Below, one piece after another: positions 12,901-27,900 of a stretch of DNA of 64,000 nt. The translations under genes and the position numbers were made by a program. Source of the stretch: Sinonovacula constricta. Taxonomy: Eukaryota > Mollusca > Bivalvia > Cardiida > Solecurtidae. Location of the stretch: contig CM017558.1 in the NCBI GenBank assembly GCA_007844125.1, positions 29,956,642 through 30,020,641 of the forward strand, in the 5' to 3' direction. The notes under the pieces were generated by a model. The model saw nothing but the letters and a program-made list of their open reading frames with translations, made no database searches and was not told where the DNA came from. Each line of letters begins with the position of its first letter. Positions within the stretch are counted from its first letter, which is position 1.

Positions 12901-15900
12901 TAAGTGATAAGCAGGCTGACAGTTAACCTGGAAGGGGCTCAGTACCAGGTGATCAATTAGTGATAAGCAGGCTAAAAGTTAACCTGGCAGGGGCTCAGTA
13001 CCAGGTGATCAATTAGTGATAAGCAGGCTAAAAGTTAACCTGGCAGGGGCTCAGTACCAGGTGATCAATTAGTGATAAGCAGGCTAAAAGTTAACCTGGA
13101 GGGACTCAGTAGCAGTTGATCAATTAGTGATTAGCGTTAATGGTGATAGGAACTCAGTACCAGGTGTTCAATTATTAGGGGTTTACTTTTATGTGGATCT
13201 ACATATGATATAATGGTGATGATATAATGACAGACATAGCAAGAGGGAATTTTATTGAGTTTTGAAAAGGGGTAAGAAGATGTTTTCTGTAGGAAGGAGT
13301 ATTTGAATCGATTGAAGCTAGAGGCATTTTTTTTTGTGCAAGCTAAGCTATTCCCTGCTTCCCCCACCCTCCTGCTGTCCTCCAAAATCAAATGGAAGCT
13401 TCCTAAAATTCAATAAGATACTGCTATATTTATCATCATTTGGCCTCTTTCATTTTTTCCTGATGTAGATCCATACAACATAATGAATACAACAAATTAA
13501 TAATTTCGTAAAAACAATTTAATCCCAACTCTGCATGTCTTTTCTATGCTAACACTCCCATAACGTGTTATAAGTTTTCATTTTAATACAACATTTCTCA
13601 TCTGCATGCCTTTCTGTCCGCCTTTTTCTGATACAGCTACAGCCCTATCTGCAACAACACTCAAAAACTGACTATTTCCTTATCCCCCTCCCCACCCATC
13701 TGTCTATAGTCTAATTGGATATAATTTTCCTCCCATTGTCCCATTCAAGCTCAAAATGTCCTTTAGTAGGATGTGAAGTACATAGCACTGTCTGCATGCC
13801 CTTGTGCAATGTACTGTTATTTTAGGCCATATCCATGCTTCCATGCTCTTAAGTACAGCCAAAAGGTCACCAGCTCATGTAGTACATAACAGTACAAACG
13901 GGATTGAGGGAAATCCCAATACTGCTTCACAAAAACTGGTTGATTCCATTCTATAATAGGTATTCAGGTAGTCGTAGGCCAAGATAAATCGGTGAGGCTT
14001 GGCTGTTTCTACACTTCCACCTCCCCTTTGACATTGATTTAATTTCAGCCAATCACAGACTGTGGTTTATTTATAGACAGGATTGGTTCATTGTTTGCCT
14101 CCAGGGAGGGCAGGTGGTTTATATAAAATTTGATCAAACTTTTTTCAGACTTTTCCAACTTAATCGATTTTGCAGCATTTAGAATCATCAGTTAACATGA
14201 ACGATTAAATAAAGAATAAACCATTTTGATATATTCTTTTGTTAATCAGTATTTTATGAGGATTTTTTTAAAGCATGTTACCCTACTGTGGCAAGCTGTA
14301 CAGATATGGTTTCTCCATTTAGCTGTGTGTATATATTTTAGTTTTGTGATAAGAAAGACGGGTTTCATCAGCACTAAGCCCCCCTACATCTTGGTGCACT
14401 AACACCGCAATGAGTGCATCCAACCTGACGATAATAGTTATCCTCCTCTGCAAACAATAATGGATTCATCTAATTTCCTTTGTAGATAAAAATAGCCTCA
14501 CACCAGCCGGGATTTATGTTGTGCAATTCTTAGCTGCTGTATAATGTAGGTGAATCGGTTCATATCGACTACCATAATGGACTCTTCCAACAAAATGGGC
14601 TAGTCCAGTTGCTTGGTGGAGTATAAAAGGAAGGTAACTGTAGATTGTGGAATAAAGGCATGGGCATATAACTGTTAAAGGATTGTACATGAATGATTAA
14701 TCTTTCTTGTTATACTTAATTGGGCAATAATTTGATTAAAAAATCAGCAGGAGGATAGTTTTAATATGGAGATTTTTTTCTCTACTTGTTCTTTATTTGC
14801 TTCGTATTAATTGACCAGGCATAGACATTTAGCATAGATACATGTCAACTTGCAATCACTAGGGGGCTCTCTGATCAGGATCTACACTATTTGTTGCTGA
14901 ATTGCTCTTATCCAGTAGTATTTGTTGAGATTTGTGTATGTAGTTGTAAACAAATAAGTTAGAATTTAGTATGGTTTGTTGGGAAATAAAGCATTGATAG
15001 TCCAGAATTTCAGATATGAAAAATGTTAGACAGTGAATGTTATAGGTTTTAACTAGGAGTGGAAAGTAGCAAATATCAGGAATAAGTTTAAAGCGGATCT
15101 GACAGGAGGGTACATTGAATATTGACAATAATGAGTTGGGTTGAAGCAGTAAGAAACAAGTCTCTTTTAGAATTAGATGAACACAAATGTTGGATTCTAT
15201 TTATCACATGACTGATAAATTAAGTAGTTTTTGTAACTGATAGCTTTGAATTTAAAATAATGTTACTGGGTAGTATTGTAAATATCTACATTGCTTTGTT
15301 TTAATGTTATTAAATAAATTATGTTCATCAAATATGGTGGAATAAAAGTATATATAAACATTGTAACTGGAAACACCGGCACATCAACACTCATTTGTGG
15401 GGGCGAGTGGTTAGAGTCGCTGACTTGTAACTCCTGAGCCCTCACTGCTTGGGTTCGAGTCCTGGTTGTTGTGAGAACTTTCATGGGGGAAGTTTTCCAG
15501 CTAACCTACGGTGCACCGTGGGTTCTGTCTCAGTATTTTTTCTGTGCACTTAAGTTTTAAAATGAGGTATTAGAATTTATTTCAACTGCAGCACTTGTTT
15601 TTAACCCTTTTCTTCCTGGGGAAAACATCATTCTTATTAACATTAATCACACCCACCCTAATAGTGTTTCCAACAAATAATGGGTTCAGAGTTTCACTCT
15701 TTAAATTGGAACAACTTTCCCCCATTCTTTGTGCAGTCATATCCTAGTTGTTATCTGCAGTCTTCCCCCACCAATACAAGAATACAAGATGTTTTCCTAA
15801 GTAATTACTGAAATTTTCCATTTTCACTTAGTTTTTTTCTCCAAACATTACAAGACATCATATCTTTATTCAATTATACATTTACCAAGTCTACTTCTGG

Positions 15901-18900
15901 AAAGTTTATATGAAATATCTGCAAAATTATATAGGCAACTATGGCCTAGTAGGTTTAAGTTATTATAAACTTACTCCCCAGCCTCTCTTCACCCGGGTTA
16001 GAGTCTCAGGTGGGGCAGAACCTAATTTTGGGATAGCCTTCTGTTACTGTAAATATATAAGTAAACTAGTTCTTTATAAACATAAAGCTAACAAGTATAC
16101 AATGCACAATCAGAAGAGAATCTGCTCCAGGTGCCAGAGACCCTGGGTTCAAACCCACCTGTGGCATAGCAAAGTCACTAAAATAGAAGGCAGCACTATA
16201 TCTGCTTCAATAGTGGACACCATCTCTGGGTAATTGTAAAACTATTGGTGGGACAATAAACCAAACAAACAATAAGCAGGTAGTCATAGATGGTCAAGAT
16301 AAATTGTATTTAAATAATAAACACTTCTCAGATTTGCAGACTTGTACTTCTACTGTCCCTCACTATATGGGTTCGATTCCCAGCCTTGGTAAGAATGTTC
16401 ATGCCAGTCGGTCTGAACCATTTTAAAATCTTTTAGGCTTAGGCAGTGATAAAAGATAATTATACATTTTATGAATATCTTTGTTGTTTACACATTTGAA
16501 ATAATATAAACATCTATGGACAAACAGCCATTTTATTTGTCATTTAATAATATAAAACATTTGTACTGGACATGGTAGCGCAATTAGTAGAGCACCGGCT
16601 CCAGGTACAGGAGGCCCCAGGATTGAACCCGGGCCGTGACATACCAAAGTCGTTTAAAATGGTAGTGGTATAGCTCCCTTGCTAACGCTCAAGCAAATAT
16701 AAGGATAGTTCCACAAGTGGTAGGCCCGGTGTCAGGATAATGAGAGCACTAAAGGCAGCACTATATTTGCTTCATATGAACACCGTCTCCAGATAACTGA
16801 AATGCTGTTGGTAGGATGATAAACCCAGTACATTTAAAACATAAATATTTGCACTTATTTTGATATTATTATGGAGCACAGGCAGATAAACATAGAAACT
16901 AGATCAACAATATTTATAAACCACTGATATTTTTACTCATCATATTTTTACTGGCAAAGTTTCTATCTTGTAACAAAAATAAGCAAAGGTAGGTGATCAC
17001 TGACATTAGTTGACCTTATTTATACCATAAACGCTGAAGATGTCCTAGATACTTTCCTAGCATAGTTTCTAATTCAAACAAGGCCACCTTAGTACGGTGA
17101 CCTCCACCAGGTATATTTAGAGCTCTAACTTGGATTTATAAATAGGTGAAGGGAACACAAACTTCTGACCTCTTTCACTTTCCAATGTATAGAAGATGAA
17201 GAGGACTGTATCCCTGGAGTGATAGATAAATCAGCAACATGGCTTGACAAAGCCTAGTGATGGGGAAGGGGTCATAACATGTTTTTTATTTTTTTTATAT
17301 TTTTTTTTTATTGAAAAGATAATGTCAGACAGGTATATTAATAAGTTGTTGAATTATATAAATGTATGTTTTATTTTGTCCTTAAAGGTTAACTATTATC
17401 GAAAACACAGATTGGTTGATTTTGAATAAAATGAACTTACCTGATATAAAAATGTACAGCTCATTTTTATTCTTAAATGTTTTATCAAAGCACACATTTT
17501 CTGTGTTGATTTACAAGTATATGTATTTTTTGTCTCTTTTTTGTCTGTTTAATATTGATATTTATATAAAAAGCACAGTTAGATATTGATATTAATAGAT
17601 TGATATTAATATTAAAAAAAAAACAAGAAAAAAAAAGCACACAGGTTGATGTTGATATACATATATTTTTGTCTTTTTATAAACGAATGTGGACTCTTCA
17701 ACAGCCCTTAGTGTAGGACCATATCTTGATGGTAAATCGCATGGAATAAAGTATTATTTAAAGACAAAATCTCGTTTTGTGTTTGTTAGTTTCACAATAA
17801 ACAAACAATAAAAGACAGATTAGGAGCAATACAACTTGGACAAAGTTATTTTGTTAGCAGGTCATTTTATGCCATGTGTACCACAAGCAAAAAATTTATC
17901 TTTCCTAGTAAAAGTTTTAGGGAAACGGCTGAGGTTATACGACCATCGTAATACAGCATTTTGAGTACGGCACTTACCAATGTAAACAAATACAAAAAGG
18001 ATAGAATATGACAGCCATTATTACTCATTTACTATGTATGGTTAATTTTGTTGCGCTTATGGAACCATCTTAGGGCATTTTATGGGTTGTTTTCATTTTG
18101 TAATTGCAAATGGTGCAAAAAACGCGTTTGGCAGATATCTGCATATAACAAAAGCTTACCTCTGTTTGTAGGAGTTTGGGAATAGCTAAAGCGATTGCCT
18201 AAGTCTTTATAAGTCACAAAATTCTTGATACTATTTTTTATCTATCTCAAACCCTGGCCGGATCAAACCAAAGACTTTAAAGTTGGTACTAGTGGCTTCC
18301 CTCCTAACGCTCGGGGACAGCATTACACCTGACTCGTTGGTGTCAGTATAATGGACCAGCTGGGTTCAGTTCCTGGGGTTCTCTTAAGTGCCCCTGTGCT
18401 ATAAAGATAGAAATGTTGCTGCACGGGTCGGCAAAAGGTTGGCAAAAATGCTGGCAAATTCCATCTCATCCCATCTATTAAAAATCTGTTTTTAAACTTG
18501 GAGGATTTAGATATGGAATCTGATGTATAATTCTTTTTTCATTTGACATAAATTTTTGATCAAATCATTATTATACAATACTGTTTCCTAATGAAATAAT
18601 TTAAAAAAATATAACAATTTTTCTACCGATCTTTGATCATGTGATAAATAGGTCTTCAATGGAACTGGGACTTCTGGTTTTGCATCTTCCACAAAAAAAA
18701 TGTCAGGGCTAGAGTTTATAAAACAGAGTACAAGCCTGAGATAAACCTCAAGCATCCGATTGGTCAAATTTCAATTTTCTTTTAAATTTCAGCCAATCAG
18801 ATGCCTGAGGATGATCTCAGACTCAAGTTCAGTTTTATAATCTGGAATCCAGCATAGAGAGTTATCTGAAACTTTGGACTAGATCTTTTTTCTAAAACAA

Positions 18901-21900
18901 CCATATCAATTATTGTGACCTGAAAAGATTCCCTGAAATGCTGTTAATTGATCTCGTACGTCTGTGAGAAAAGCTGAGTATAACGCCCAATTTGTCATTA
19001 CAAACATATATTTCCTGTCTGAGCCATGCTGCACAGTTAGCTAGTTTTAAACTATGAAAACCATGTGACCACTTACTTTTAAGACTGGACTTGGTAGTGC
19101 AATAGGTAGAGCATTGGCTCCAGGTATGGGAGGCCCCAGGTTCGATATAGGCCATGACAAACCAAAATTGTTAAAAACCGTAGTGGTATAGCTCCGTTCT
19201 CCGTTCTATGCTAGTTCTAAGCATAGTTCCACGACTGGTTGGCCCGATATCAAGATAATGTGACTGGCTTTGGTATCATGCCAGGTGTTCATGGCATGCT
19301 ATATACAGTGAAGGCAGCACAATATCTGCTTCATGTGGACACCATCTCCAGATAACTGTTGGTGGAACGTTAAACCCAATAAACATAAACAAACTTACTT
19401 TTTAAATCGCCTTTCTGATGTCAGTTTCTATTTTTAGCAGCAGTCCCCATCATATTGTTTATAGATTTAAAAAGAATGCACATCGAAATAAACTTTTTCA
19501 TGATTTGTACTGTCTGAAAATTGAGGTAGTGATGAAAGCCATCCTTCATGATTGTATGTGAAAATGAAACCCATTTAAACAACAACAGGGGTGTGGTTTT
19601 GTTAATTTAATTTGATATAACCAAACTGTCGGATTCCATCTTTAAGCAGAATCTTTAAAGTAAGACACTTTTTTTTTTGTACCAATGTGTCGGGCACCAA
19701 GTTTATACTGCACTAATATTGCAAGTGGTAAGTTCTGTAGGTCAAAATGTGTCAGGTTTGGTGCACTTAGGTTAAGAAAAACTCCAACGAAGAAGTAGAG
19801 TACTGAAAAGTGCAGAAAAGTCTTTGTGTTGGAAAGAAAAAAACATATACATACAAAAAGTTCATGTAGTCAGAGTATAGTAAGATATTACCTTGTTTAA
19901 AATTGATACCTCAGTCCTACTAAAATGAGTGCACTTAACAGATCACTGACTTTTATAACAACCATAATGCTTTTTGAAAATGAACTTTTCTTTTAGTGGC
20001 CATTAATTTCCCAAAGAAATGAGGAAGCATGTTTATTTCTATCTACAGCTCATTTTACAGATCATATCTCAACAATATTCCACAAATAACCAAATGTATC
20101 CAGCCATTTGGAAATCATGCTCAGTAGTGTAACAGTATTTCTTTTGAGCCAAAACAGTGCAGGGTTGTTGTTTGTTTGCCTGTTTTGAAGACCGATATTG
20201 GGTTGTGTTCCAAACTGCAAAAGAAAAAAAGAAAAAAGTTGTCTTTTCCCCTCAAAATTCAAGGAAAAAATTCCCCAATTAAAGAAAAATGAAAAAAAAA
20301 AAGAGAAAAAATTGTAATTCTCACCCCTGGTCAAATAAATGACATAATTGACTATTCAATCACATGAGAAATAGTGAAATTGCTTTGTAAATGATTAAAA
20401 CATTAAGGATTGAAACATTAAAGGAATTGAATGAACCAAATATTTAATTTTTGAAAATTTTATTTTGGAGCTCTTCTTAATTTTGTCTAAAACAGGGCAA
20501 AAAATTCCCAACTTTGGGGGTCAGGTCATGTTCCCAAAATGGTGAGAAAAATCTCTGCTGAGTGGTATGAAGAGTATGCATCTAGTCTACAAATAGAGCT
20601 GAGTGGTATGAAGAGTGTGCAACTAGTCTATAAATAGAGCTGAGTGGTATGAAGAGTTCAACAAGTCTACAATAGAGCTGAGTGGTATGAAGAGTATGCA
20701 ACTAGTATACTAATAGAGCTGAGTGGTATGAAGATTGTGCAACTAGTCTACAAATAGAGCTGAGTGGTATGAAGAGTGTTTAACAAGTCTACAATAGAGC
20801 TGAGTGGTATGAAGTGTGTTCAACAAGTCTACAATAGAGCTGAGTGGTATGAAGAGTATGCAACTAGTCTATAAATAGAGCTGAGTGGTATGAAGAGTGT
20901 GCAACTAGTCTATAAATAGAGCTGAGTGGTATGAAGAGTATGCAACTAGTCTATAAATAGAGCTGAGTGGTATGAAGAGTGTGCAACTAGTCTATAAATA
21001 GAGCTGAGTGGTATGAAGAGTATGCAACTAGTCTATAAATAGAGCTGAGTGGTATGAAGAGTATGCAACTAGTCTATAAATAGAGCTGAGTGGTATGAAG
21101 AGTATGCAACAAGTCTACAATAGAGATGAGTGGTATGAAGAGTATGCAACTAGTCTATAAATAGAGCTGAGTGGTGTGAAGAGTATGCAACTAGTATACT
21201 AATAGAGCTGAGCGGTATGAAGAGTTTGCAACAAGTCTACAATAGAGATGAGTGGTATGAAGAGTGTGCAACTAGTCTATAAATAGAGCTGCAGACCTTA
21301 AACCTTAAAAAAATTGGTAACAAAAGGTGTGTAAAAGAGGTTAATTTAAAAAAAGAATGAAACAAGTCAGATCTTTTTCTTTCCTATCAAGGAAATTGGA
21401 GAAGAATCAATAGAATAAAATGAACTTGTTATCCAAAAAAGATTTAAGACAAAAATTGTTGCTATTTTGGTGACCTAACTGATGTAAACAAAACTTGTTG
21501 TGACTGCTACTTCTTAAAAACAAAAAAATAAACACTAAAATATAGCAACAAATGTTATTGAAGCTTTGCCTACTGTTTCCTTAATTTAAAAAAATTAATC
21601 CTGACCCTACCACCCACCTCTTTCACAAATAAACAATCATATCAGAAGGAAGCAACCTGTGCTAGACGTTATGGTTAAGTCCTCTATGCCTGCCTACATG
21701 CTTACAGCCACGAACACATTAATTCATGACAATCAACAACAAAACAAATATCAACAAATGTCACATACACCACGTATCCTCCTTCATTGTGTACTGTATA
21801 ATTGTGCACTTTAGTATCAGTGTCCTGAAAACAACAAAATCGTGCACAGAAAAATAGTGTTGACCCAGAACAGTGCCAGCTAAAACAAGATCATGCACAG

Positions 21901-24900
21901 ACAAAAAGGTACAGACCCAGAACAGTGCCTGCTAAAAACAACACGACCATGCACAGACAAATAGTACAGACCCAGAACAGTGCCTGCTAAAAACATCAAG
22001 ATCATGCACAGACAAATAGTACAGACCCAGAACAGTGCCTGCTAAAAACATCAAGATCATGCACAGACAAATAGTACAGACCCAGAACAGTGCCTGCTAA
22101 AACCATCAAGATCATGCACAGACAAACAGTGTAGACCCAGAACAGTGCCTGCTAAAAACATCAAGATCATGCACAGACAAATAGTACAGACCCAGAACAG
22201 TGCCTGCTAAAAACATCAAGATCATGCACAGACAAACAGTGTAGACCCAGAACAGTGCCTGCTAAAAACATCAAGATCATGCACAGACAAATAGTACAGA
22301 CCCAGAACAGTGCCTGCTAATAACATCAAGATCATGCACAGACAAATAGTACAGACCCAGAACAGTGCCTGCTAAAAACATCAAGATCATGCACAGACAA
22401 ACAGTGTAGACCCAGAACAGTGCCTGCTAAAACAACAGGATCATGCACAGACAAATAATACAGACCCAGAACAGAGCCTGCTAAAAACATCAAGATCATG
22501 CACAGACAAATAGTACAGACCCAGAACAGTGCCTGCTAAAATCGAAAAGATCATGCACAGACTAACAGTGTAGACCCAGAACAGTGCCTGCTTAAACAAC
22601 AGGATCATGCACAGACAAATAGTACAGACCCAGAACAGTGCCTGCTAAAAACATCAAGATCATGCACAGACAAATAGTACAGACCCAGAACAGTGCCTGC
22701 TAAAAACATCAAGATCATGCACAGACAAATAGTACAGACCCAGAACAGTGCCTGCTAAAACATCAAGATCATGCACAGACAAATAATACAGACCCAGAAC
22801 AGAGCCTGCTAAAAACATCAAGATCATGCACAGACAAATAGTACAGACCCAGAACAGTGCCTGCTAAAAACATCAAGATCATGCACAGACAAATAGTACA
22901 GACCCAGAACAGTGCCTGCTAAAAACAACAAGATCATGCACAGACAAACAGTGTAGACCCAGAACAGTGCCTGCTAAAACAACAGGATCATGCACAGACA
23001 AATAGTACAGACCCAGATCAGAGCCTGCTAAAAACATCAAGATCATGCACAGACAAATAGTACAGACCCAGAACAGTGCCTGCTAAAAACATCAAGATCA
23101 TGCACAGACAAATAGTACAGACCCAGAACAGTGCCTGCTAAAAACATCAAGATCATGCACAGACAAATAGTACAGACCCAGAACAGTGCCTGCTAAAAAC
23201 ATCAAGATCATGCACAGACAAATAGTGTAGACCCAGAACAGTGCCTGCTAAAAACATCAAGATCATGCACAGACAAATAGTACAGACCCAGAACAGTGCC
23301 TGCTAAAAACATCAAGATCATGCACAGACAAATAGTGTAGACCCAGAACAGTGCCTGCTAAAAACATCAAGATCATGCACAGACAAATAGTACATACCCA
23401 GAACAGTGCCTGCTAAAACATCAAGATCATGCACAAACAGTGTAGACCCAGAACAGTGCCTGCTAAAACAACAGGATCATGCTCAGGCAAGTAGTGTAGA
23501 CCCAGAACAGTGCCTGCTAAAACAACAGGATAATGCACAGGCAAGTAGTGTAGACCCAGAACAGTGCCTGCTAAAAACATCAAGATCATGCACAGGCAAG
23601 TAGTGTAGACCCAGAACAGTGCCTGCTAAAACAACAGAATCTTGCACAGACAAACAGTGTAGACCCAGAACAGTGCCTGCTAAAACAACAGGATCTTGCA
23701 CAGACAAACCATGTAGACCCAGAACAGTGCCTGCTAAAAAAAACATCAAGATCATGCCCAAGCAAGTAGTGTAGACCCAGAACAGTGCCTGCTAAAACAA
23801 CAGGATCTTGCACAGACAAACAGTGTAGACCCAGAACAGTGCCTGCTAAAAACAACAGGATCATGCACCGGCAAATAGTGTAGACCCAGAACAGTGCCTG
23901 CTAAAAACAACAAGACCATGCACAGGCAAATAGTGTAGACCCAGAACAGTGCCTGCTAAAACAACAGGATCTTGCACAGACAAACAGTGTAGACCCAGAA
24001 CAGTGCCTGCAAAAAACAACAAGACCATGCACAGGCAAATAGTGTAGACTCAGAACAGTACCTGCTAAAAACAACAGGATCATGCACCGGCAAATAGTGT
24101 AGACCCAGAACAGTGCCTGCTAAAACAACAGAATCATGCACCGGCAAGTAGTGTAGACCCAGAACAGTGCCTGCTAAAAACAACAAGATCATGCACCGGC
24201 AAATAGTGTAGACCCAGAACAGTGCCTGCTAAAAATCATGCAAAGGCAAGTAGTGCAGACTCAGATCAATGAACTCCTGTCTAACTTTGCTTTAGAGGCC
24301 TAAACTGTATGCCACCTTTTCTCTACATCATGACTAAATACTGCCCAGATGAATATTGTCTGGGTTATTAAATAAATAATTAACAATTTTTTGCAAACTA
24401 TAGGTGGAAATGTGTTAAATCCCATGTGCACCATGGAGTCACGTTTTGCTACCACATACTGTTTTGCTACCACATACTGCAGTCCAGCAAACATGTGCAG
24501 ACAGTTGAAAGACTTGAATCCCCCAGTTTAGATGTAGCTCTGAGTATTTGGGACACTAGAACAGAGGTCATTGTGCCCTAGCTAAAGAGGTCAGTAACCT
24601 GGCAAGCTTTTCTTGGGGGGTCATTAATTTCTGCTGACTGCTGGTAACCTTTTTCGCTTGTGTAACAGCTTGTCTTTTACCTATCTGAAGAGTTCACTGT
24701 CGAGTTACGTCAGGATCAATACCCTGTATAATCTAGTAGCAATAGGTGTGTAAACCAGTCTAGTGGTATAGCTGGAGTAGTCCATTTGTGACTGAGTTTC
24801 TCTGTAAAATGGTACAGTCCAAATCTATTTATGTAACAAAGGGGAAATAACAATTGATCTTTTTTTTTATAAATAAGAAAATAATTCAGACATACCGGTG

Positions 24901-27900
24901 TACTAAAATATCTAGCATGCTGTTAAATAAAAAGGTTCTTATTATAGAAATATTGACATTTTTCAAGCAGTTATTTCCGTAAGGTATTTATAAAGTTTGA
25001 AATGATTGCTAAACATGTGAAACTGGGTTTGTTCATTGATTGACAGAATGTCCTAGATGTACTTGGTATGAATGGGAGGATAGGGAGGCTGACATTAGTG
25101 GGAAAATATGGTTAAATAAATCACTTGTGTGATAGTTCATGGAGAATGGCTGAGCTACTTCCAAGACAGAGAAAAAATATGTTAATGTGATGGGGGAACT
25201 GAGTACAGAAAGCTTGTTTGTGCTAAACCTGCTGAGCAGGAATTGTCCTGGCCTGGGCAAACAGTCTAGGTCTAGACCAGCATGTCTGATCAGGATCAGC
25301 ACTTATTGCTGCTCAGTCTATATCAGCATGTCTTGATGTTGTACTTTTTGTCTTTTTCTTGAAATGTAGCACAGTGACCTGCTATATTTCCATTATAGCA
25401 ACATCCAGCTATTAGTAGAGAAAGACCCCAGACCACTGTATGGGTAGAACCACCGATACAACGCAGTGCCGCTAGAACATGTATTATTTAGCACACGAAT
25501 AAGATTTAGTATGGGCTTCAACCTTTTACTTGCTGAAAACACCATCCCCTATTTGCATAAACACTCCTATGATGTTGTTTCCAGCAAGTGAAGGGTTCAG
25601 CACTTATAGCATCCTAAAGGTGGTGTCTGACAGTTTAGAAAGTTTTGTTTCTTAAACAATCAGCTGAAGTATTGTTTGAAAAGATCCCACACAATGCGGT
25701 TTATTGGTGCCCTACATATATGTGAAAGGTGAAGCTTAACACACCACTAGTCATTAGAAATATGCATTTGCTATTTGAACCACGCTATAAAGCGAGCTAT
25801 TTTTAAGACATCCACATTACCACTCTATAGATCAAATTTCGTCATCATCCAGGTAATTCGCTCTGATGCCAATATATATTTTTTTTTTCAGAAATCACCA
25901 TCATCCTTATTTATAGAGTCAGAAACAACAAACATTTAGAGCAACTTATTTTTCAATTTGTGCAATCTGACAATTGAGGAAGTCTTCAAAAACGTCTACT
26001 TATACTATATTACTAGTTATTACATGAACTATAAATAGATGCAATACGATTGGTCACCCCCCCCCCCCCCCCCAAAAAAAAAAAAAAAATAGTCGAGTCA
26101 ATAAATATAGATATTGACCCGCTTTCGCTGATATTAACGGGATGCAAATCAAAACTTTAATTGTTGTTTTGACAGCTTGCAGCTCCTTTTTTATGTGGTC
26201 TCTTGGTAGATGTCCGGGTAGAGTAACTATTGCATCATTTACTTGGCAAGTTTTTTGGAAGGCCTCACAGGGTAGGTAACCCATAAATAAAAGTTTTGCA
26301 GATTTTGTTCTATTTTAAATTCAATTTCCCCTATACTAACTATCACAGAGAAACGTGTAATGCATTGTCCAAGGACAACTCTTGTTTTTACTTTCATTTT
26401 AACCTTGAAAAGTTTATCATGAAATGGATCATTTAAAACTTAAAACCCCCTCAAATAATGCAGTTTTAATATGGTTGCTGCATTTAGTTCTGGTTAAGTA
26501 TCTTTATCTTTGGTTACTTTTACAAATCTAAGGGATAAAAATGCTTCTTTTTCCTAGTTTTTGTTTTTTGCCAAATTAACCGAATTAAAAAAAAATAAAT
26601 ATTTTTTACCATTTTCACTATTATTTTTGTAAAATTTTAAACAAGGTACGTTCATTATATCTTACTGAATTATATTTTCTTACTTTTAACTTACTACAAA
26701 TTTCCTTATAAAAATGTTTAATCGTCACCGTATGACCTTTAAATTGTCAGTGTGCCATAAAACCCAAATAAGTAAATAAATAAATAAAAAACTACCCCCA
26801 AAACATGTTACTTGTGTGTTGCATAAACTTAACATAAAATTATTCAGCACTTTTATTAGTTGGTCACTCATGCTTACTTGTAGGTAAGTTAAGTCGCTTA
26901 GTAGGTTGGGAGGATTGATAGTACCTGAAGACTTTAGCTAGTGTTTAAAGTACATATACTGACTTAACAGTGCACCACTTGTGGGCATGTGCCTTTTATT
27001 ATACAGCAGAATTAGCACATACCCTGCTATACATAGAGAATACCAGGTTTGGGAGGCCCGGGGTAAGATCTGGTGCAGCAACATATCAAAATGGTAGTGG
27101 TATAGCTTCCTTTCGACGCTCAAGCAAATATAAGGGTAGTTACATGACAAGATGGCCCGGTGTCAGGATAATGTGACTGGGTGTGGTATCGTGCCTGGTG
27201 TTCACGGCATGCTGTACACAGTTAAGACAGCACTATATATGTTTCAAGTGGAGACCGTCTCCAGATAACTGTTAGTGAGATAATAAACCCAATAAACAAA
27301 CAAACAGGGAGAATACTAGGTTAGTGTTAATTAAAGAAAATGTTGTCTCATGAAGCTCAGCGACAGACATTTATAAACTCCAGGCTATTTCCTATCATCT
27401 ATTTCCTAAACGAAAAACATTGTTTAATGTTTTAGATCTTTTTTGTTTTCCAAAAATGGAATTCGCGAGTATGGGTGTTATGTTTTCATAATTTATGCAC
27501 TTAATGTAAAAAAATAAAAATTACTTATCCTTCATTAAATATGACTGATTGTTTGTTTTTTGTTACATTGCAGCGACACAGTTATGATCATATGGGTGAC
27601 ATCTAATTATTGGTGGAGGAAGACCTCAGACTTAAGTCTGGGTAGAATCACAGCAGGTATGCTGGAAAACCTCCCCACATGAAAGTTCTCGCCCTGACCG
27701 GGACTCGAACCCACACGATGAGGGGCTGAGGATTTTCAAGTCAATACTATCTGCAAGAAACATGAACACAATTTAACTTGTGGACAAAGACACCATTGGT
27801 ATGTGTCACATTTTACACTGTTCTCCGAAACAGAAATAAAAGATAAACTAAAGCACTTGCCCATCCTGTCATCACACTATCCAAAATGTAAATTTTACAT

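Noticed and set aside
23406..24192. Several repetitive open frames in the 55-bp array (for example the [11 protein letters not shown] repeats on the - strand)
   Set aside because: They are translations of a minisatellite whose unit is not a multiple of three; frames overlap each other and carry no start context or splice sites.
21822..24266. Possible CRISPR-like array because of regular repeats
   Set aside because: Units are contiguous with no unique spacers, and the DNA is animal nuclear.
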